A stretch of 64,000 nucleotides of DNA from Spartobacteria bacterium (GTDB taxonomy: Bacteria; Verrucomicrobiota; Kiritimatiellia; RZYC01). The position numbers and the translations under genes are program-made. Below, piece by piece: positions 27,620 through 38,300 of the stretch; positions within the stretch are counted from its first letter, which is position 1, and each line of letters begins with the position of its first letter. The stretch covers positions 19,262 through 83,261 of the forward strand of contig RZYC01000006.1 of assembly GCA_009930475.1 (NCBI GenBank), in the 5' to 3' direction. The notes under the pieces were generated by a model. It did not search any database and was not told where the DNA came from. It saw nothing but the letters and a program-made list of their open reading frames with translations.

Positions 27620-28459
27620 ATGTTAAATTATGATCTAATGGATGAGTCGGTAAAAGTTGTACAGTCTCGCTGGCCTGATTTAAACGCGGAACTGGCGCTG
27701 GTGCTGGGTTCCGGCTGGGGCGATGTCGTGGCTGGAATGAATGTAAAAGATGTGATTCCCTACAGCGACCTGCCAAGCCTTGGCGAGACGGGTATCCATG
27801 GGCACAGGGGTATGCTGATTCGTGCGGAACACGCGGGGTTGGAAACCATCATCTTTCAGGGACGTCGTCACCTATATGAGGGCGTGGGGATGACTCCTAT
27901 TGCGACGCCTGTTTATTTGACAAAGAAGCTGGGATGTCGGGCTGTTCTGCTTACCAATGCTGCGGGTTGCATTCGCACCAGTCTTGCACCGGGTATGTTA
28001 ATGGTTATCAAAGATCACATCAATTTTATGGGGATAAATCCGCTGGCAGGTCCACATAACCCGTTTTGGGGTCCGCGTTTTCCGGATCAGACCCATGTAT
28101 ATTGCCCTGAGATGCGCGATGTTATGACGGAAGCCTCGACAAGAAAACAGGTACAGATTTACTACGGTGTTTATTTAGCCGCTGCCGGCCCGAGCTATGA
28201 AACACCTGCGGAAATAAATATGTTTCGGACGATTGGTGCCGATGCTGTTGGCATGTCCACGGTGCCCGAAGCATTGCTTGCGAATGCCGCCGGTTTACAG
28301 GTCGGTGGAATATCCTGCATGACCAACTATGCCGCCGGTATGCTCGACCAGCCGTTGAGTCATGCGGAAGTGACCGAAGTCATGGGGGAGGCCATGGGAC
28401 GCTTGAAAGAATATATTCTGGCTATTCTGGAGGTCTATCATGACAAATACAGCGTCTGA
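27620..28459 (+). CDS. Purine nucleoside phosphorylase (trimeric, PNP-II type)
   Basis: The 279-residue product has the PNP-II features LVLGSGWGDV near the N-terminus, GHRGMLI (phosphate-binding His), GRRHLYEG, LTNAAGCI, AAAGPSYETPAEI and GADAVGMSTVPEALLA. It cleaves inosine and guanosine, usually with the deoxy forms, to base and ribose-1-phosphate. It lies in the middle of the salvage operon; its last 20 bases overlap the start of the cytidine deaminase gene, which supports translational coupling. Confidence 0.95.
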   Translation: MLNYDLMDESVKVVQSRWPDLNAELALVLGSGWGDVVAGMNVKDVIPYSDLPSLGETGIHGHRGMLIRAEHAGLETIIFQGRRHLYEGVGMTPIATPVYLTKKLGCRAVLLTNAAGCIRTSLAPGMLMVIKDHINFMGINPLAGPHNPFWGPRFPDQTHVYCPEMRDVMTEASTRKQVQIYYGVYLAAAGPSYETPAEINMFRTIGADAVGMSTVPEALLANAAGLQVGGISCMTNYAAGMLDQPLSHAEVTEVMGEAMGRLKEYILAILEVYHDKYSV

Positions 28460-28847
28460 TCCTCAGCGGTTGCTCCGCGCTGCGGTGACGGCCAGCAGCA
28501 ACGCGCATGCACCGTACTCTCATTTTCAGGTCGGTGCGGCGGTACTGACTGTAGACGGTAGGATTTTCACCGGGTGCAACGTGGAAAATGCGTCGTACGG
28601 ATTGACCAACTGCGCGGAACGCACGGCTATTTTCAAGGCGGTGTCCGAGGGATATAAACAGTTTTCTGCCATTGCGATAACTTGCGCGGATCCGGATGTC
28701 TATCCCTATCCATGCGGTGCGTGCCGGCAGGTGATGGCTGAATTCTTCGATGCCGGGGCAGCAGTGTATGTGGCTCCAAACAGTAAGCTGGAGCAATACG
28801 AGTCGTACACCGTGGGGGCTTTATTACCCAATGGATTTACTTTTTAA
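28440..28847 (+). CDS. cdd: Cytidine deaminase
   Basis: The 135-residue protein has the zinc-binding signature CAERTA (Glu as proton shuttle) and PCGACRQVMAEF, plus the substrate loop YSHFQVGAAVL and GCNVENASYGLT. The length fits the small tetrameric class. It converts cytidine and deoxycytidine to uridine and deoxyuridine, feeding the pyrimidine phosphorylase two genes upstream. A terminator hairpin follows immediately after its stop. Confidence 0.96.
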   Translation: MTNTASDPQRLLRAAVTASSNAHAPYSHFQVGAAVLTVDGRIFTGCNVENASYGLTNCAERTAIFKAVSEGYKQFSAIAITCADPDVYPYPCGACRQVMAEFFDAGAAVYVAPNSKLEQYESYTVGALLPNGFTF

Positions 28848-28850
28848 CAT

Positions 28851-28877
28851 GAGGCACGCTGTTGTGCCTCTTTCTTT
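28851..28877 (+). terminator. Rho-independent terminator after the salvage operon
   Basis: GAGGCAC (28851-28857) and GTGCCTC (28864-28870) form a perfect seven-base stem with loop GCTGTT, followed by TTTCTTT. Confidence 0.88.
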
Positions 28878-28910
28878 ATCTGATAACAACCCTAGTATGA
28901 GGAATAGTAT

Positions 28911-30128
28911 ATGAAAGCCATGTTGCTTACGAACGAATTCCCGCCGAACATTTACGGCGGAGCCGGTGTGCATGTGGATTATTTATCGCGGGAACTGAAG
29001 AAGATCATTGACGTGGATGTGCGCTGTTTTGGTGATCAGTCGGTGGATGAACCTCATTTTTCCGTTCGCGGAGCGGAGCCGGAGGCGTATCTTGCATCGG
29101 ATGCAAAATTGAAATCCGTATTTAAAGCACTGGATTGCGGAATAAAATTTAATGCGTATCCGGTGGATAGCGATATTGTCCATTGTCATACATGGTATAG
29201 CGATTTTGGTGGCATCCTGGCCAGTCAGGCCTATGGCATTCCGCTGGTAGTTACTACGCATTCTCTGGAACCGTCACGTCCGTGGAAACGCGAACAGCTG
29301 GGGCGCGGGTACGACGTTTCCTGCTGGGTTGAAAAGACCGCCATGGAAATGGCTGATGGTATTATCGCGGTATCCAATGGCATGAAAGAAGATGTACAGC
29401 GTTTCTTTAATGTGGATGCAGATCGCATTCGCGTTATTTACAACGGCATTGATACAGATGAATATGTTCCGTCGAAAACCAAAGACTGCTTTGAAAAATA
29501 TGGAATTAATCCCGATATGCCCTTTGTCTTGTTTGTGGGACGCATAACCCGGCAGAAGGGGATTATTCATCTGGTCAATGCGATCAAACATCTGGATGAC
29601 AATATTCAGGTCGTATTATGCGCCGGCGCACCGGATACCAAAGAAATTGCCGACGAAATGAAGCTGGGCGTGCAGCAGGCACAGCAAAGCCGCGACAATA
29701 TCATTTGGATTCAGGAAATGGTGGATAAGAAGACCGTCCGCGAATTATACTCCCATGCTGCGGTATTTTGCTGCCCATCTATCTATGAGCCTTTCGGTAT
29801 CATTAATTTAGAAGCGATGGCATGCGAAACGCCGGTGGTTGCCAGTGCGGTGGGCGGGATTACCGAAGTAGTGGTTCCGGGGGAAACAGGGTTGCTTATT
29901 CCTGTGGATCAGTTCACGGAAAGTCCATTCGAGCCGCGTGACCCTGAAGGCTTTGCCCGTGATTTAGCCCATGGAATCAATCAGATCATGCGTGATCCTG
30001 CGTTGCAAACGGCCATGGGCAAAGCGGGCAGGCAGCGTGCCGTTGATGTGTTTAGCTGGAAGAGTATTGCCGCACAGACCGCTGCTTTCTATGAGGAATT
30101 GATTGCTGCTAAAAAAGGACATGAATGA
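28911..30128 (+). CDS. glgM: GT4 glycogen synthase / maltose-1-phosphate synthase (GlgA/GlgM, actinobacterial type)
   Basis: The 405-residue protein begins TNEFPPNIYGGAGVHVDYLSREL, the glycine-rich loop of the short GT4 glycogen synthases found in actinobacteria, not the GT5 GlgA of enterics. It has VTTHSLEPSRPWK, VGRITRQKG and the GT4 donor-site motif SIYEPFGIINLEAMACETPVVAS (E-x7-E). In mycobacteria the equivalent enzyme makes maltose-1-phosphate from ADP-glucose and glucose-1-phosphate for GlgE. Because glgE follows directly with an ATGA overlap, the GlgM role is the most likely one. Simple chain elongation remains possible. Confidence 0.85.
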   Translation: MKAMLLTNEFPPNIYGGAGVHVDYLSRELKKIIDVDVRCFGDQSVDEPHFSVRGAEPEAYLASDAKLKSVFKALDCGIKFNAYPVDSDIVHCHTWYSDFGGILASQAYGIPLVVTTHSLEPSRPWKREQLGRGYDVSCWVEKTAMEMADGIIAVSNGMKEDVQRFFNVDADRIRVIYNGIDTDEYVPSKTKDCFEKYGINPDMPFVLFVGRITRQKGIIHLVNAIKHLDDNIQVVLCAGAPDTKEIADEMKLGVQQAQQSRDNIIWIQEMVDKKTVRELYSHAAVFCCPSIYEPFGIINLEAMACETPVVASAVGGITEVVVPGETGLLIPVDQFTESPFEPRDPEGFARDLAHGINQIMRDPALQTAMGKAGRQRAVDVFSWKSIAAQTAAFYEELIAAKKGHE

Positions 30129-32101
30129 AAAATACGACGGTCATAATAGAAGATGTGTATCCCGAACTGGATTCGGGGCGTTATCCGGTGAAGCGCACGC
30201 AGGGCGAAGTTCTGGATGTCTTTGCTGATATTTTTAAAGAAGGTCATGATAAGATTACGGCCTACATCCTGTATCGTAAAAAGGGTGAGCAGAGGTGGTT
30301 GACGACCCCCATGCATCATGTGGACAATGATCGCTGGACTGGTTCATTTTCCTTGCCCGATGTGGGGCGCTATGAATACAGTATTCGTGCCTTTGGCGAT
30401 ACATATCGGTCATGGGTTGAAGAAGTTACAAAAAAACTTGAAGCAAAGGTTGATATTTCGAGCGAGGTGTTAGAGGGCTTGGCACTAGTGGAGGAAGCGG
30501 CGAAATGTGCTGTGGGAACGGTGGATGAAGGCTTATTCCGTGACTATATTGAAAAGGCGAAAGCAAGCAGTGTGGACGGTGAAAAAGCGTATATTTTGAC
30601 GTGCAGCGGTGTCAGCGATTTGATGGCACGGTATCCCGATGAATCACTGGCTACGGATTATGACCGTACGTTGCAGGTGAAAGTAGAACGACTTCGCGCC
30701 CGTTATGCCTCATGGTATGAAATTTTCCCGCGCTCTTACGGGAAAGATGCCAATACGCATGGCACGTTTAAAGATTGCGAAGCGATACTGCCGCGCATTG
30801 CAGCTGCCGGGTTTGACGTCGTTTACATGACACCGATTCACCCCATTGGCGAGGTGAATCGCAAAGGTCGCAACAATACGCTTGTCGCGCAGGAGGGTGA
30901 CGTGGGATCACCTTACGCGATTGGCAGCCGGTTTGGTGGTCACATGTCCATTCATCCCGAACTGGGCACCATGGAGGATTTTGAGCATTTTGTAGGCGAG
31001 TGCAAGAAGCTTGATATGGAGGTGGCCATTGATTTTGCTATTCAATGTGCTCCGGATCACCCCTACGTTGAAGCCCATCCGGAATGGTTTTTTAAGCGGC
31101 CTGACGGCACCATTAAGTTTGCGGAAAATCCACCCAAAAAATACGAGGATATCTACCCTCTGAATTTCTATTGTGAGAGCAAGGATGCTCTGTGGCAGGA
31201 AATGGTTGATATAATCATGTTCTGGGCTGATCGCGGTGTACGCATTTTCCGCGTGGATAATCCCCATACGAAACCCACCGCATTCTGGGAATGGCTCATT
31301 GCCGAAGTGCAGTCGACCTATCCTGACGCGGTGTTTCTAGCTGAGGCCTTTACACGTCCGAAAGTGATGCGGTCGCTGGCCAAGGCCGGATTTACGCAGT
31401 CGTATACGTACTTTACGTGGCGTAATACGAAAAAGGATCTTACGGATTACTTTGAAGAACTGACGCAGGGGGAAATGAAGGAATACTTTAAAGGGCATCT
31501 TTTCCCGACGACTCCAGATATTTTACCTGTCATGCTGCAGGAAGATGGGGAACCGGCCTTTAAAATGCGTGCCGTACTTTCCGCCACTCTTTCCTCTCTT
31601 CTGGGGATTTATAGCGGTTATGAACTGTGCGAAAACGCGGCGCTCGAGGGACGCGAGGAGTATCTTGATTCCGAGAAGTACGAATGCAGGCAGCGTGATT
31701 TCAATCAAAAGGAACACAATATCTGGGGATTAATCACTCGTCTGAATACCATTCGCCGTGAACATCCGGCACTTCAGGAGTACAAGAATCTGCGTTTCTA
31801 TCGTGCAGATAATGAACAGGTTCTGTTCTATGGTAAGTCAACCGCCGATAAGAAGGATAACATTCTGGTTGCGGTTAGTCTTGATCCCTATCAAAACCAG
31901 CGCTGTACGGTACATGTTCCGCTGCATAAACTGGGTATTGCGCATGATGAAACCTATCAGGTTCATGACTTGCTCAGTGGTCATCGTTTTCTGTGGCAGG
32001 GCGAAGAAAACAGCATCGAACTGGGGCCGGAAACACAGATGGCCTATGTTTTTGAACTGCGCCGCTGGATTCGGAACGAAAATAACTTCGACTATTATTA
32101 G
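30125..32101 (+). CDS. glgE: Alpha-1,4-glucan:maltose-1-phosphate maltosyltransferase
   Basis: The 658-residue protein has the GlgE architecture: an N-terminal beta-sandwich (about 5-110), a helical insertion (110-185) and a GH13_3 catalytic barrel starting RYASWYEIFPRSYG. It shows VYMTPIHPIGEVNRKGRNNT, the nucleophile Asp in FRVDNPHTKP (about Asp378) and the acid/base Glu in FLAEAFTRPK (about Glu407). VDNPHTKP and the KGRNNT loop are specific to the GlgE subfamily. It transfers maltose from maltose-1-phosphate to the non-reducing ends of alpha-1,4-glucan. ATG overlaps the glgM stop; a strong terminator ends the pair. Confidence 0.95.
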   Translation: MKNTTVIIEDVYPELDSGRYPVKRTQGEVLDVFADIFKEGHDKITAYILYRKKGEQRWLTTPMHHVDNDRWTGSFSLPDVGRYEYSIRAFGDTYRSWVEEVTKKLEAKVDISSEVLEGLALVEEAAKCAVGTVDEGLFRDYIEKAKASSVDGEKAYILTCSGVSDLMARYPDESLATDYDRTLQVKVERLRARYASWYEIFPRSYGKDANTHGTFKDCEAILPRIAAAGFDVVYMTPIHPIGEVNRKGRNNTLVAQEGDVGSPYAIGSRFGGHMSIHPELGTMEDFEHFVGECKKLDMEVAIDFAIQCAPDHPYVEAHPEWFFKRPDGTIKFAENPPKKYEDIYPLNFYCESKDALWQEMVDIIMFWADRGVRIFRVDNPHTKPTAFWEWLIAEVQSTYPDAVFLAEAFTRPKVMRSLAKAGFTQSYTYFTWRNTKKDLTDYFEELTQGEMKEYFKGHLFPTTPDILPVMLQEDGEPAFKMRAVLSATLSSLLGIYSGYELCENAALEGREEYLDSEKYECRQRDFNQKEHNIWGLITRLNTIRREHPALQEYKNLRFYRADNEQVLFYGKSTADKKDNILVAVSLDPYQNQRCTVHVPLHKLGIAHDETYQVHDLLSGHRFLWQGEENSIELGPETQMAYVFELRRWIRNENNFDYY

Positions 32102-32123
32102 TCGTCTACATCGCGTATAACGG

Positions 32124-32154
32124 GGCGTTGCATTGTGCTGCAACGCCTTTTTTT
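32124..32154 (+). terminator. Rho-independent terminator after glgE
   Basis: GGCGTTGCA (32124-32132) pairs perfectly with TGCAACGCC (32139-32147) over loop TTGTGC, followed by seven T residues. Confidence 0.93.
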
Positions 32155-32160
32155 CGGGAG

Positions 32161-33060
32161 CTAGGGAACGGATATGCCTTGGCAGCGAGGCAGCTTGTAC
32201 TCACTGAAAGTCTGCGTTTCGGGATCCATTTCCACCGCGACAACCGCATTAACCGTTGCCGTGCGATCGTCCAATTCGATGATGATATAGCCTGGTTTGC
32301 GACGAAGAGTAGATGATTTTAGCCCGCAGGAGCCACTGTTGACATGGATGGTATCTGGGGTTAGATCGGATTCCAGCTGCCAGCGTACGTGTTTGTGTCC
32401 CTGTAAATAGATGGGGATGCGATGCCGCTTCAGCACGTCCCGCAGGAAATGAGAGCCAATCAGTTTGTGCTGCCAGCTTTCGTGCACATGGGGCGGCAGG
32501 ATGACGGGATAGTGCCCGGCTAATAGAACTGGCTTATCTGTGAACGCTCCGATAAATGCCGAGAGTTCTTCCGCCATGTTTTCAGTAAAAGTGGCATTGG
32601 ATCGGATATACCGCGCCTCGTTACATTCATAGGTGATCAATGTGAATGGACCATACTCATAGGCTTTAGCCAAGGCACCCAGTGTTTTGCAGGGCGAGGG
32701 ATTGGTGATATACTGTTCGAACTGTCGCATGTGAATGCAGCGCGTGGTATAGCGGTCATGATTGCCGGGAACGAGGACGAACCGATCTTTCCATTTGTCC
32801 CGGACAGGATGAATCCGCTGTGCCGCTTCGGCAAATTCTGCTTTCAGTCCAGTGGTGGCGACATCGCCCGTGCAGATCACACCGTCGGCATCTTGGTCAA
32901 GTAGATGAGAAAGCACTCGATGCGCAATGTCTGGTGGATATTTATGACTGCGATTCACCGTCAGGTTGACCAGTCCCAGCCATCGTTTGAAATACCATGG
33001 GTCAGACCACTCTATACGCAGTTTCCAGGCATGCATGTCACTAAAATGAATAATACGCAT
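32161..33060 (-). CDS. Calcineurin-like metallophosphoesterase
   Basis: The 299-residue protein has the metallophosphoesterase metal-ligand blocks in order: FSDMH (9-11), CTGDVATTG (about 63), VPGNHDR (about 98), AGHYP (about 180) and LQGHKHVRW (about 219). There is no signal peptide. Family members hydrolyse cyclic nucleotides, nucleotide-lipid or other phosphoesters; the substrate cannot be inferred. It lies five bases downstream of thiI on the same strand, probably in one operon with thiI and thyX. Its convergent neighbour is the glgE terminator. Confidence 0.9.
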   Translation of the reverse strand: MRIIHFSDMHAWKLRIEWSDPWYFKRWLGLVNLTVNRSHKYPPDIAHRVLSHLLDQDADGVICTGDVATTGLKAEFAEAAQRIHPVRDKWKDRFVLVPGNHDRYTTRCIHMRQFEQYITNPSPCKTLGALAKAYEYGPFTLITYECNEARYIRSNATFTENMAEELSAFIGAFTDKPVLLAGHYPVILPPHVHESWQHKLIGSHFLRDVLKRHRIPIYLQGHKHVRWQLESDLTPDTIHVNSGSCGLKSSTLRRKPGYIIIELDDRTATVNAVVAVEMDPETQTFSEYKLPRCQGISVP

Positions 33061-33065
33061 GGATC

Positions 33066-34268
33066 TTATTCCAGAGTAATGGTTGTTATCGCATCTACAG
33101 CGGCCTTGATCACACGGTCCATATCGATGGGTTCTTCGATTTCATAGATATGTTTCATCCTGGGATTGGTTTGAGGCCCGGTAGCAACCAGCGAGCAGCA
33201 GTCTTTGTACGGCTCGACAGAGGCGTCGAAGGTGCCGATTTCCTTCGCTCTCGTAACGATTTCCTGTTTGTTGGCCATAACCAGCGGCCGGAAAACGGGG
33301 ATGGTAGCGACCTGATCAAAGGCCACCAGATTGCCCATAGTCTGCGACGCCACTTGACCAAGGTTGTCCCCTGTAACAAGGGCGCTGTATCGGTGGCGTC
33401 TGGCCACGGCGCAGGATGTGCGCACCATGAAACGACGGAACATGACCAGTTCGTATTGTTGTGGAATATCCGCCGAAAACATCATGTCTTCAAAGACGGT
33501 GTAGGGGACGAGCAATAAACGGGCACAGACTCCCTGTGGGCGTATGACCAAACGAATTAAATCCGGAATTTTTGTCGCCATGACCTGTTCGGGATCCGCG
33601 TAGGTATGGAAATGAATAAAGTCCGTGGTACAGCCTCGCCGCATGCCCATCCACGCCGCGACGGGGGAATCAATGCCGCCGGAAAAGAGCGTAAGCAATC
33701 GGCCGGATGTGCCTACAGGCAACCCGTTGGGGCCGGGAATGCAGGGGCCTTCGTGATAAATATTTTTTGCCTGAACGCGAAAAGAGAGCAATACATCCGG
33801 ATTGGTCAGATGTACCGGAGCCTTCGTCTGCCGAGCTATAAAACCGCCGGTATCGCGTGCCATATGTTGCGATGATAAAGGAAAGCGTTTGTCTGCACGC
33901 TTGACGCGCATGGCAAAGGAGTCTCCCGGCAGGGCTATCTTTTGGTAGACTTCCAATGCATAGGTTTTCATGCTCTCATAATCAGGAGGAAGCAGTCGGA
34001 CGGGATTCACCGAGGACACGCCAAACAGACAGGCTGCCGCCCTTGCAATGTAGGGGATTGAATCGGTTTCCGCTTCAATCAGCAATCGATCATGATAGGC
34101 AATCACTTTGCCGTTCCATGGCTTGGTGATCTGGCGAAGATTACGATTCAGGCGATCAATGAAATGCTTTTTATTACCGCCTTTGAGCGCAATTTCATTG
34201 ATATGAATGGCAATGCCGTCCCAAGGGAGGGACAACCAGCGGCTGGTTTGATCCTGCAAATTATCCAT
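33066..34268 (-). CDS. thiI: tRNA 4-thiouridine sulfurtransferase ThiI (short form)
   Basis: The 400-residue protein has an N-terminal ferredoxin-like/THUMP region (about 15-165; NEIALKGGNKKHFIDRLNRNL, then FAMRVKRADKRFP) and a PP-loop ATPase domain with LFSGGIDSPVAAW (about 190). YKDCCSL near the C-terminus carries the conserved Cys of the synthetase domain. There is no rhodanese domain, as in Bacillus-type ThiI, so sulfur probably comes from a partner cysteine desulfurase. It makes s4U8 in tRNA and may supply sulfur for thiazole. Its first eight bases overlap the end of thyX. Confidence 0.93.
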   Translation of the reverse strand: MDNLQDQTSRWLSLPWDGIAIHINEIALKGGNKKHFIDRLNRNLRQITKPWNGKVIAYHDRLLIEAETDSIPYIARAAACLFGVSSVNPVRLLPPDYESMKTYALEVYQKIALPGDSFAMRVKRADKRFPLSSQHMARDTGGFIARQTKAPVHLTNPDVLLSFRVQAKNIYHEGPCIPGPNGLPVGTSGRLLTLFSGGIDSPVAAWMGMRRGCTTDFIHFHTYADPEQVMATKIPDLIRLVIRPQGVCARLLLVPYTVFEDMMFSADIPQQYELVMFRRFMVRTSCAVARRHRYSALVTGDNLGQVASQTMGNLVAFDQVATIPVFRPLVMANKQEIVTRAKEIGTFDASVEPYKDCCSLVATGPQTNPRMKHIYEIEEPIDMDRVIKAAVDAITTITLE

Positions 34269-35100
34269 GGCGTTTTAATTTTTCCAGTTTCACATTAAAT
34301 TCTCTGAGCTTTGATCCCGTCAGTGTCATCTCGCGTCCTTCTAACATGGCGTTCAATGCCGCCAGTTCGTCGGATGAAAAACGACAGCCATTCAAAACAT
34401 TACGCTCGAATGCCGCATATGCCATGGGCGCTACGGCCTCTGTAAGTTTTGCAATCGCTTCTGCATACACGCGAATTTCCCATTGGGCATGGCTATCCAT
34501 CCGCAATGCCAAAAAATGAAATAAATTGTGCAAATCCATCTGCCAGTACCATTCCGTATACATGGACAGCGGCAGATTGATGCGGGCCAGTTCTCGGGCA
34601 ATATCGTCATCAATTAATTCCGAGTAGGAGGCATAGACATCACCCTGATCTTTTTGGATGATTTCCAGCACTTTCTGCTGCATAACGACGGGAACAGCAT
34701 CAAAGGAGCGACCCTGTTTGTTATCGCTGTTCTGAAAGCGGATTTGATCAGCGGGCGGCACATAAAACTCATTTTTCATCACCGAATAGCGGCCTGAGAT
34801 TTCGTTAATACGCGCAGTGCGATGGCGCACCCATTGGCGCGCAACAAAGATAGGCATTTTACAATGCATTTCCAGTACCACATGTTCAAAGGGACTGGTG
34901 TGCTGATGCCTCATCAGATAATCAATGAGCGCTGTATCCTGCCGGGTCGATTTGGTACCGTCGCCATAAGATACACGAGCCGTTGCGACAATCCGCTCAT
35001 CGGAGCCCATGTAATCGACCAGGCGCACAAATCCGTGATCCAGTACGCTTAAGGGCTGATCGAGCAACGCTTCTGCTTCGGGACTGAAAACATGTGCCAT
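34261..35100 (-). CDS. thyX: Flavin-dependent thymidylate synthase ThyX
   Basis: The 279-residue protein contains the ThyX signature RHRTARINEISGRYS (about 93-107) and the FAD/dUMP-binding helices HQHTSPFEH, EWYWQMDLHNLFHFLALRMD and AQWEIRVYA. It methylates dUMP to dTMP using methylenetetrahydrofolate and FAD. AGAAGG precedes the ATG at about ten bases. It is the first gene of a thyX-thiI-phosphoesterase operon. It complements the thymidine-degrading operon 6 kb away. Confidence 0.96.
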   Translation of the reverse strand: MAHVFSPEAEALLDQPLSVLDHGFVRLVDYMGSDERIVATARVSYGDGTKSTRQDTALIDYLMRHQHTSPFEHVVLEMHCKMPIFVARQWVRHRTARINEISGRYSVMKNEFYVPPADQIRFQNSDNKQGRSFDAVPVVMQQKVLEIIQKDQGDVYASYSELIDDDIARELARINLPLSMYTEWYWQMDLHNLFHFLALRMDSHAQWEIRVYAEAIAKLTEAVAPMAYAAFERNVLNGCRFSSDELAALNAMLEGREMTLTGSKLREFNVKLEKLKRHG

Positions 35101-35362
35101 GGGAAATCATCCTTCTAGTAAATGAAGTTCATAAAAGGCGATCATAATATAAATCGCTCACAGAGATTTCAATGCCAAACGAAATGTGAATCTGAAGGTA
35201 TAAAATTATACAGCCTATATTCAAATATTCAGTTGACGATCACGCCCTGAACGGATAAAATGACCGACTGCTCTTGAACAGGAATCTGGACTATGTGTTT
35301 AGCTATGGCTTGGAAACAGGAACTTTATGCCTACAGCCTATAGCCTGATAACCTTTCTGGAA

Positions 35363-38300
35363 TTAATTGTCGGTTGGCGGTATTACCCAGTTGGTGCCGT
35401 CGTTGCTGACCCAGATGGTATAGTAGTAGGTTACGCCCTGTACTTGATTCTGATGGACATAAACCAAGTTTGTGCCTGTGTAAAGGAGTGTGCCGTCGCT
35501 GGTGGTGGCGGGATAGGATGCAGTGCCGTAACGGAGATGTGTCGCATCAGAAAGCAGGCCGCTATCGGTGGGTTTGCTCCAGCGTAGCCATGTATTGGTT
35601 TGCAGTGCAAAGGCATTGAACATGAAATTGGAGTAGCGCGGAATGACGTACTCCACAGCCATCTGGTTGTTGTTGGTTCGTTCTTCGAGAATCGTGCATC
35701 CGCTGTCTACATAGGCTCGCAGGACGTTGGTTACACCTGCCTGGGGTTGGGCAAGACCGTTGAAAGTGATCTGAATACTTGATCCGGGATTCAATAGGCC
35801 GAGGCCGTTGGTGGTGGCATCGGCGACTTGACTGCATGCGGCATTGGTGGACAAATCAGTCCAAATCGACAGCGTACCGGGATCAGTTGCTTTTAATCCG
35901 GTATTGCTCACGGTTACGTAGGCGGTAAAGGGAATTTTTGTATACGAAAGGGCGGCAATGGTCAGGTCGGGCAGGGGCGCATTCGAGAAATCATTTCCGA
36001 AAGCCCACGGTCCGCCTTCGAAGCCGGAATCAACGGCTTGAACAGCCCAGTAAATATCTTTTCCGGTAGGAACCTGAAGGGTCCAGGAACGATTGTGCTG
36101 CACATTGCCCATCCGTACCACGCGACGCCAGCCCGATGCGGTGTCCGCCATGGCAGGCATGACGTTTTCGCCCAGCGGATCGGTGGAGACCAGCAGGTTG
36201 TATGAGAGTGCCGGCGACGCTGTTTCAGCATCCATGGCAGAATCCCATGCGAAATGGGCATATCTGCCGGAGGCGGAAACAATTAAGCCATATGGTGCGC
36301 TTGGTGGCGTATTGAGGGTATCGGAAAGGTTACGGTAAATGTTGGCGGAATATCCATTGGTTCCCTGACCGGCCAACGCCATATCAAGGTCGCCATCGTT
36401 ATCATAATCACCCCAGGCTGCGCCGGTGATTCGCATACCGGGAAGATTCAACGGGATGTTGGTGAAGCTGCCATTCTCGTATTTATAGATGCGGGAAACT
36501 AGCACGTTGTTACTGGTGCTGCCGATGGTCAGCAGATCCATATCGCCGTCGTTATCGTAGTCCGCCCATTGTGCTTCGCCCAGCCAGATACCTGTCAGGT
36601 TTTTATTAGAAACCGTGACAAGGGTCGTGCCGTTGTTGCTGTAAATAAGCAGCCTGGGCCCATTTTCCGCATAGCCGCCCACGGCCAGATCCAAATCACC
36701 ATCCGCGTCATAATCACCCCAGCTCAATGCGCCGTAACTTACCCCGACAAGGCTTTGTCCCAGGTACAACGAGCCGGCATCGTTTGTATATATTTTAGTT
36801 GTTTTGCCGTATCCGTCATCGCCGCAAATGGTCAGATCAAGATCCCCGTCATTGTCAAAATCGGCCCATGTCAGGCGACTGGCGTTTAATCCGGGCAAAT
36901 TGAAATGCGCATTGGTAAAGATGCCCTCGTCATTGCGATAGACCGCAGTGATACGACTGGTGGCCGTATAGGCTCCGCTGATCGCCAGATCAAAATCGCC
37001 ATCGTTGTCATAGTCGCCCCAGCCGAGCCCCCCATTATAGACGGCCTGCAGGGAGGCCATAATATTGGTAAATCCGGTGCCCGTCGTGTTCCGCCAAATC
37101 GACGCATTCATTCCGTCGTCGCCATAGCCGATCATCGCCAGATCAAGATAGCCGTCCGCATCATAGTCGCCCCAGCGGATGCGTCCGGATTCGATGGGGT
37201 CAATACCTGCCCCGACGGGGGTGAAGGTGCCGTCGCCACCATTGCGATATACATCCGTAAAGTTATTTGTTCCATCATAGCCCATCATGGCCAAATCCAG
37301 CCAGCCGTCGTTGTCGTAGTCCCCCCAGTCCACTGCAGCGGCCGCTACGCGATGCAGGTTGGCATCGATGTTGAGGAACTGATTGCTCCGCGAACCCGCT
37401 CCGATCACCTGGAAGGTATAGGGCGTATTGCTATGGAAGTCGTCGTTATTGACGATGGACACTTCGGCTGTACTGGTGAGCACACTGGAAGGGAAGAAGC
37501 GGATGGCAAAGGTGGTTTCATTGGATGCGTCCAGCGACGTGGACGGCATGGCTGAAACGGTAAAATCGGCCGCATGACTTCCTGATACGGCTACTGTGGG
37601 TGTGCCCGTCATTTCAAGCAGGCTGTTTCCCGTGTTGGTAATGGTGAACGTATGCGTGATGGCTCCGTAATAGGCTTCGCCGAAATCGGTGCCGTCGACG
37701 ATGGTGGGCGTCACATCATTATTGGGAATGAAATCCAGATTGATGCCCAGTATTTTCATGTAGGGCTCCAATCCTAATCCGCTCAATAAAAAGGTGTACG
37801 GCGTGTCCGGATCGTCGCTGGCAATATAGACCATCGATGTACGCACGCCCATATCCACGGGGTCAAAGGTGACGGAAAAGGTACTGACTTCGCCCGTGGC
37901 CAGCGACATCGCCGGCATACTGGTGATGGTGAAATCGCTGGTATTTCCATTGGTAATGACGAGATCCGACAGATTCAGGGTTGATGTTCCCGCATTGGTA
38001 ATCGTGAAAATATTGGTAAGGATGCCGGTGGTGACATCCATGGAGCCAAAATCCGTGCCCTTCTGATAATCCGTCAGCATTTCGCCGCTGACAATCACCG
38101 CGAGATTGGTTCCCAAAACCACAATATCCGGTTCCACGCCCTGACCCCGCAGCCAGATCACAAAAGGATCATCATCCGGATCGTTATTATGCACAAACAG
38201 CATGGTTTCGCGAATACCCAGTTCCGAAGGATCGAATTTCACATCGAAGGTAATGGATGTATGATTATTCACTACATTGGTGACCAGAGCCTCGGGAATA

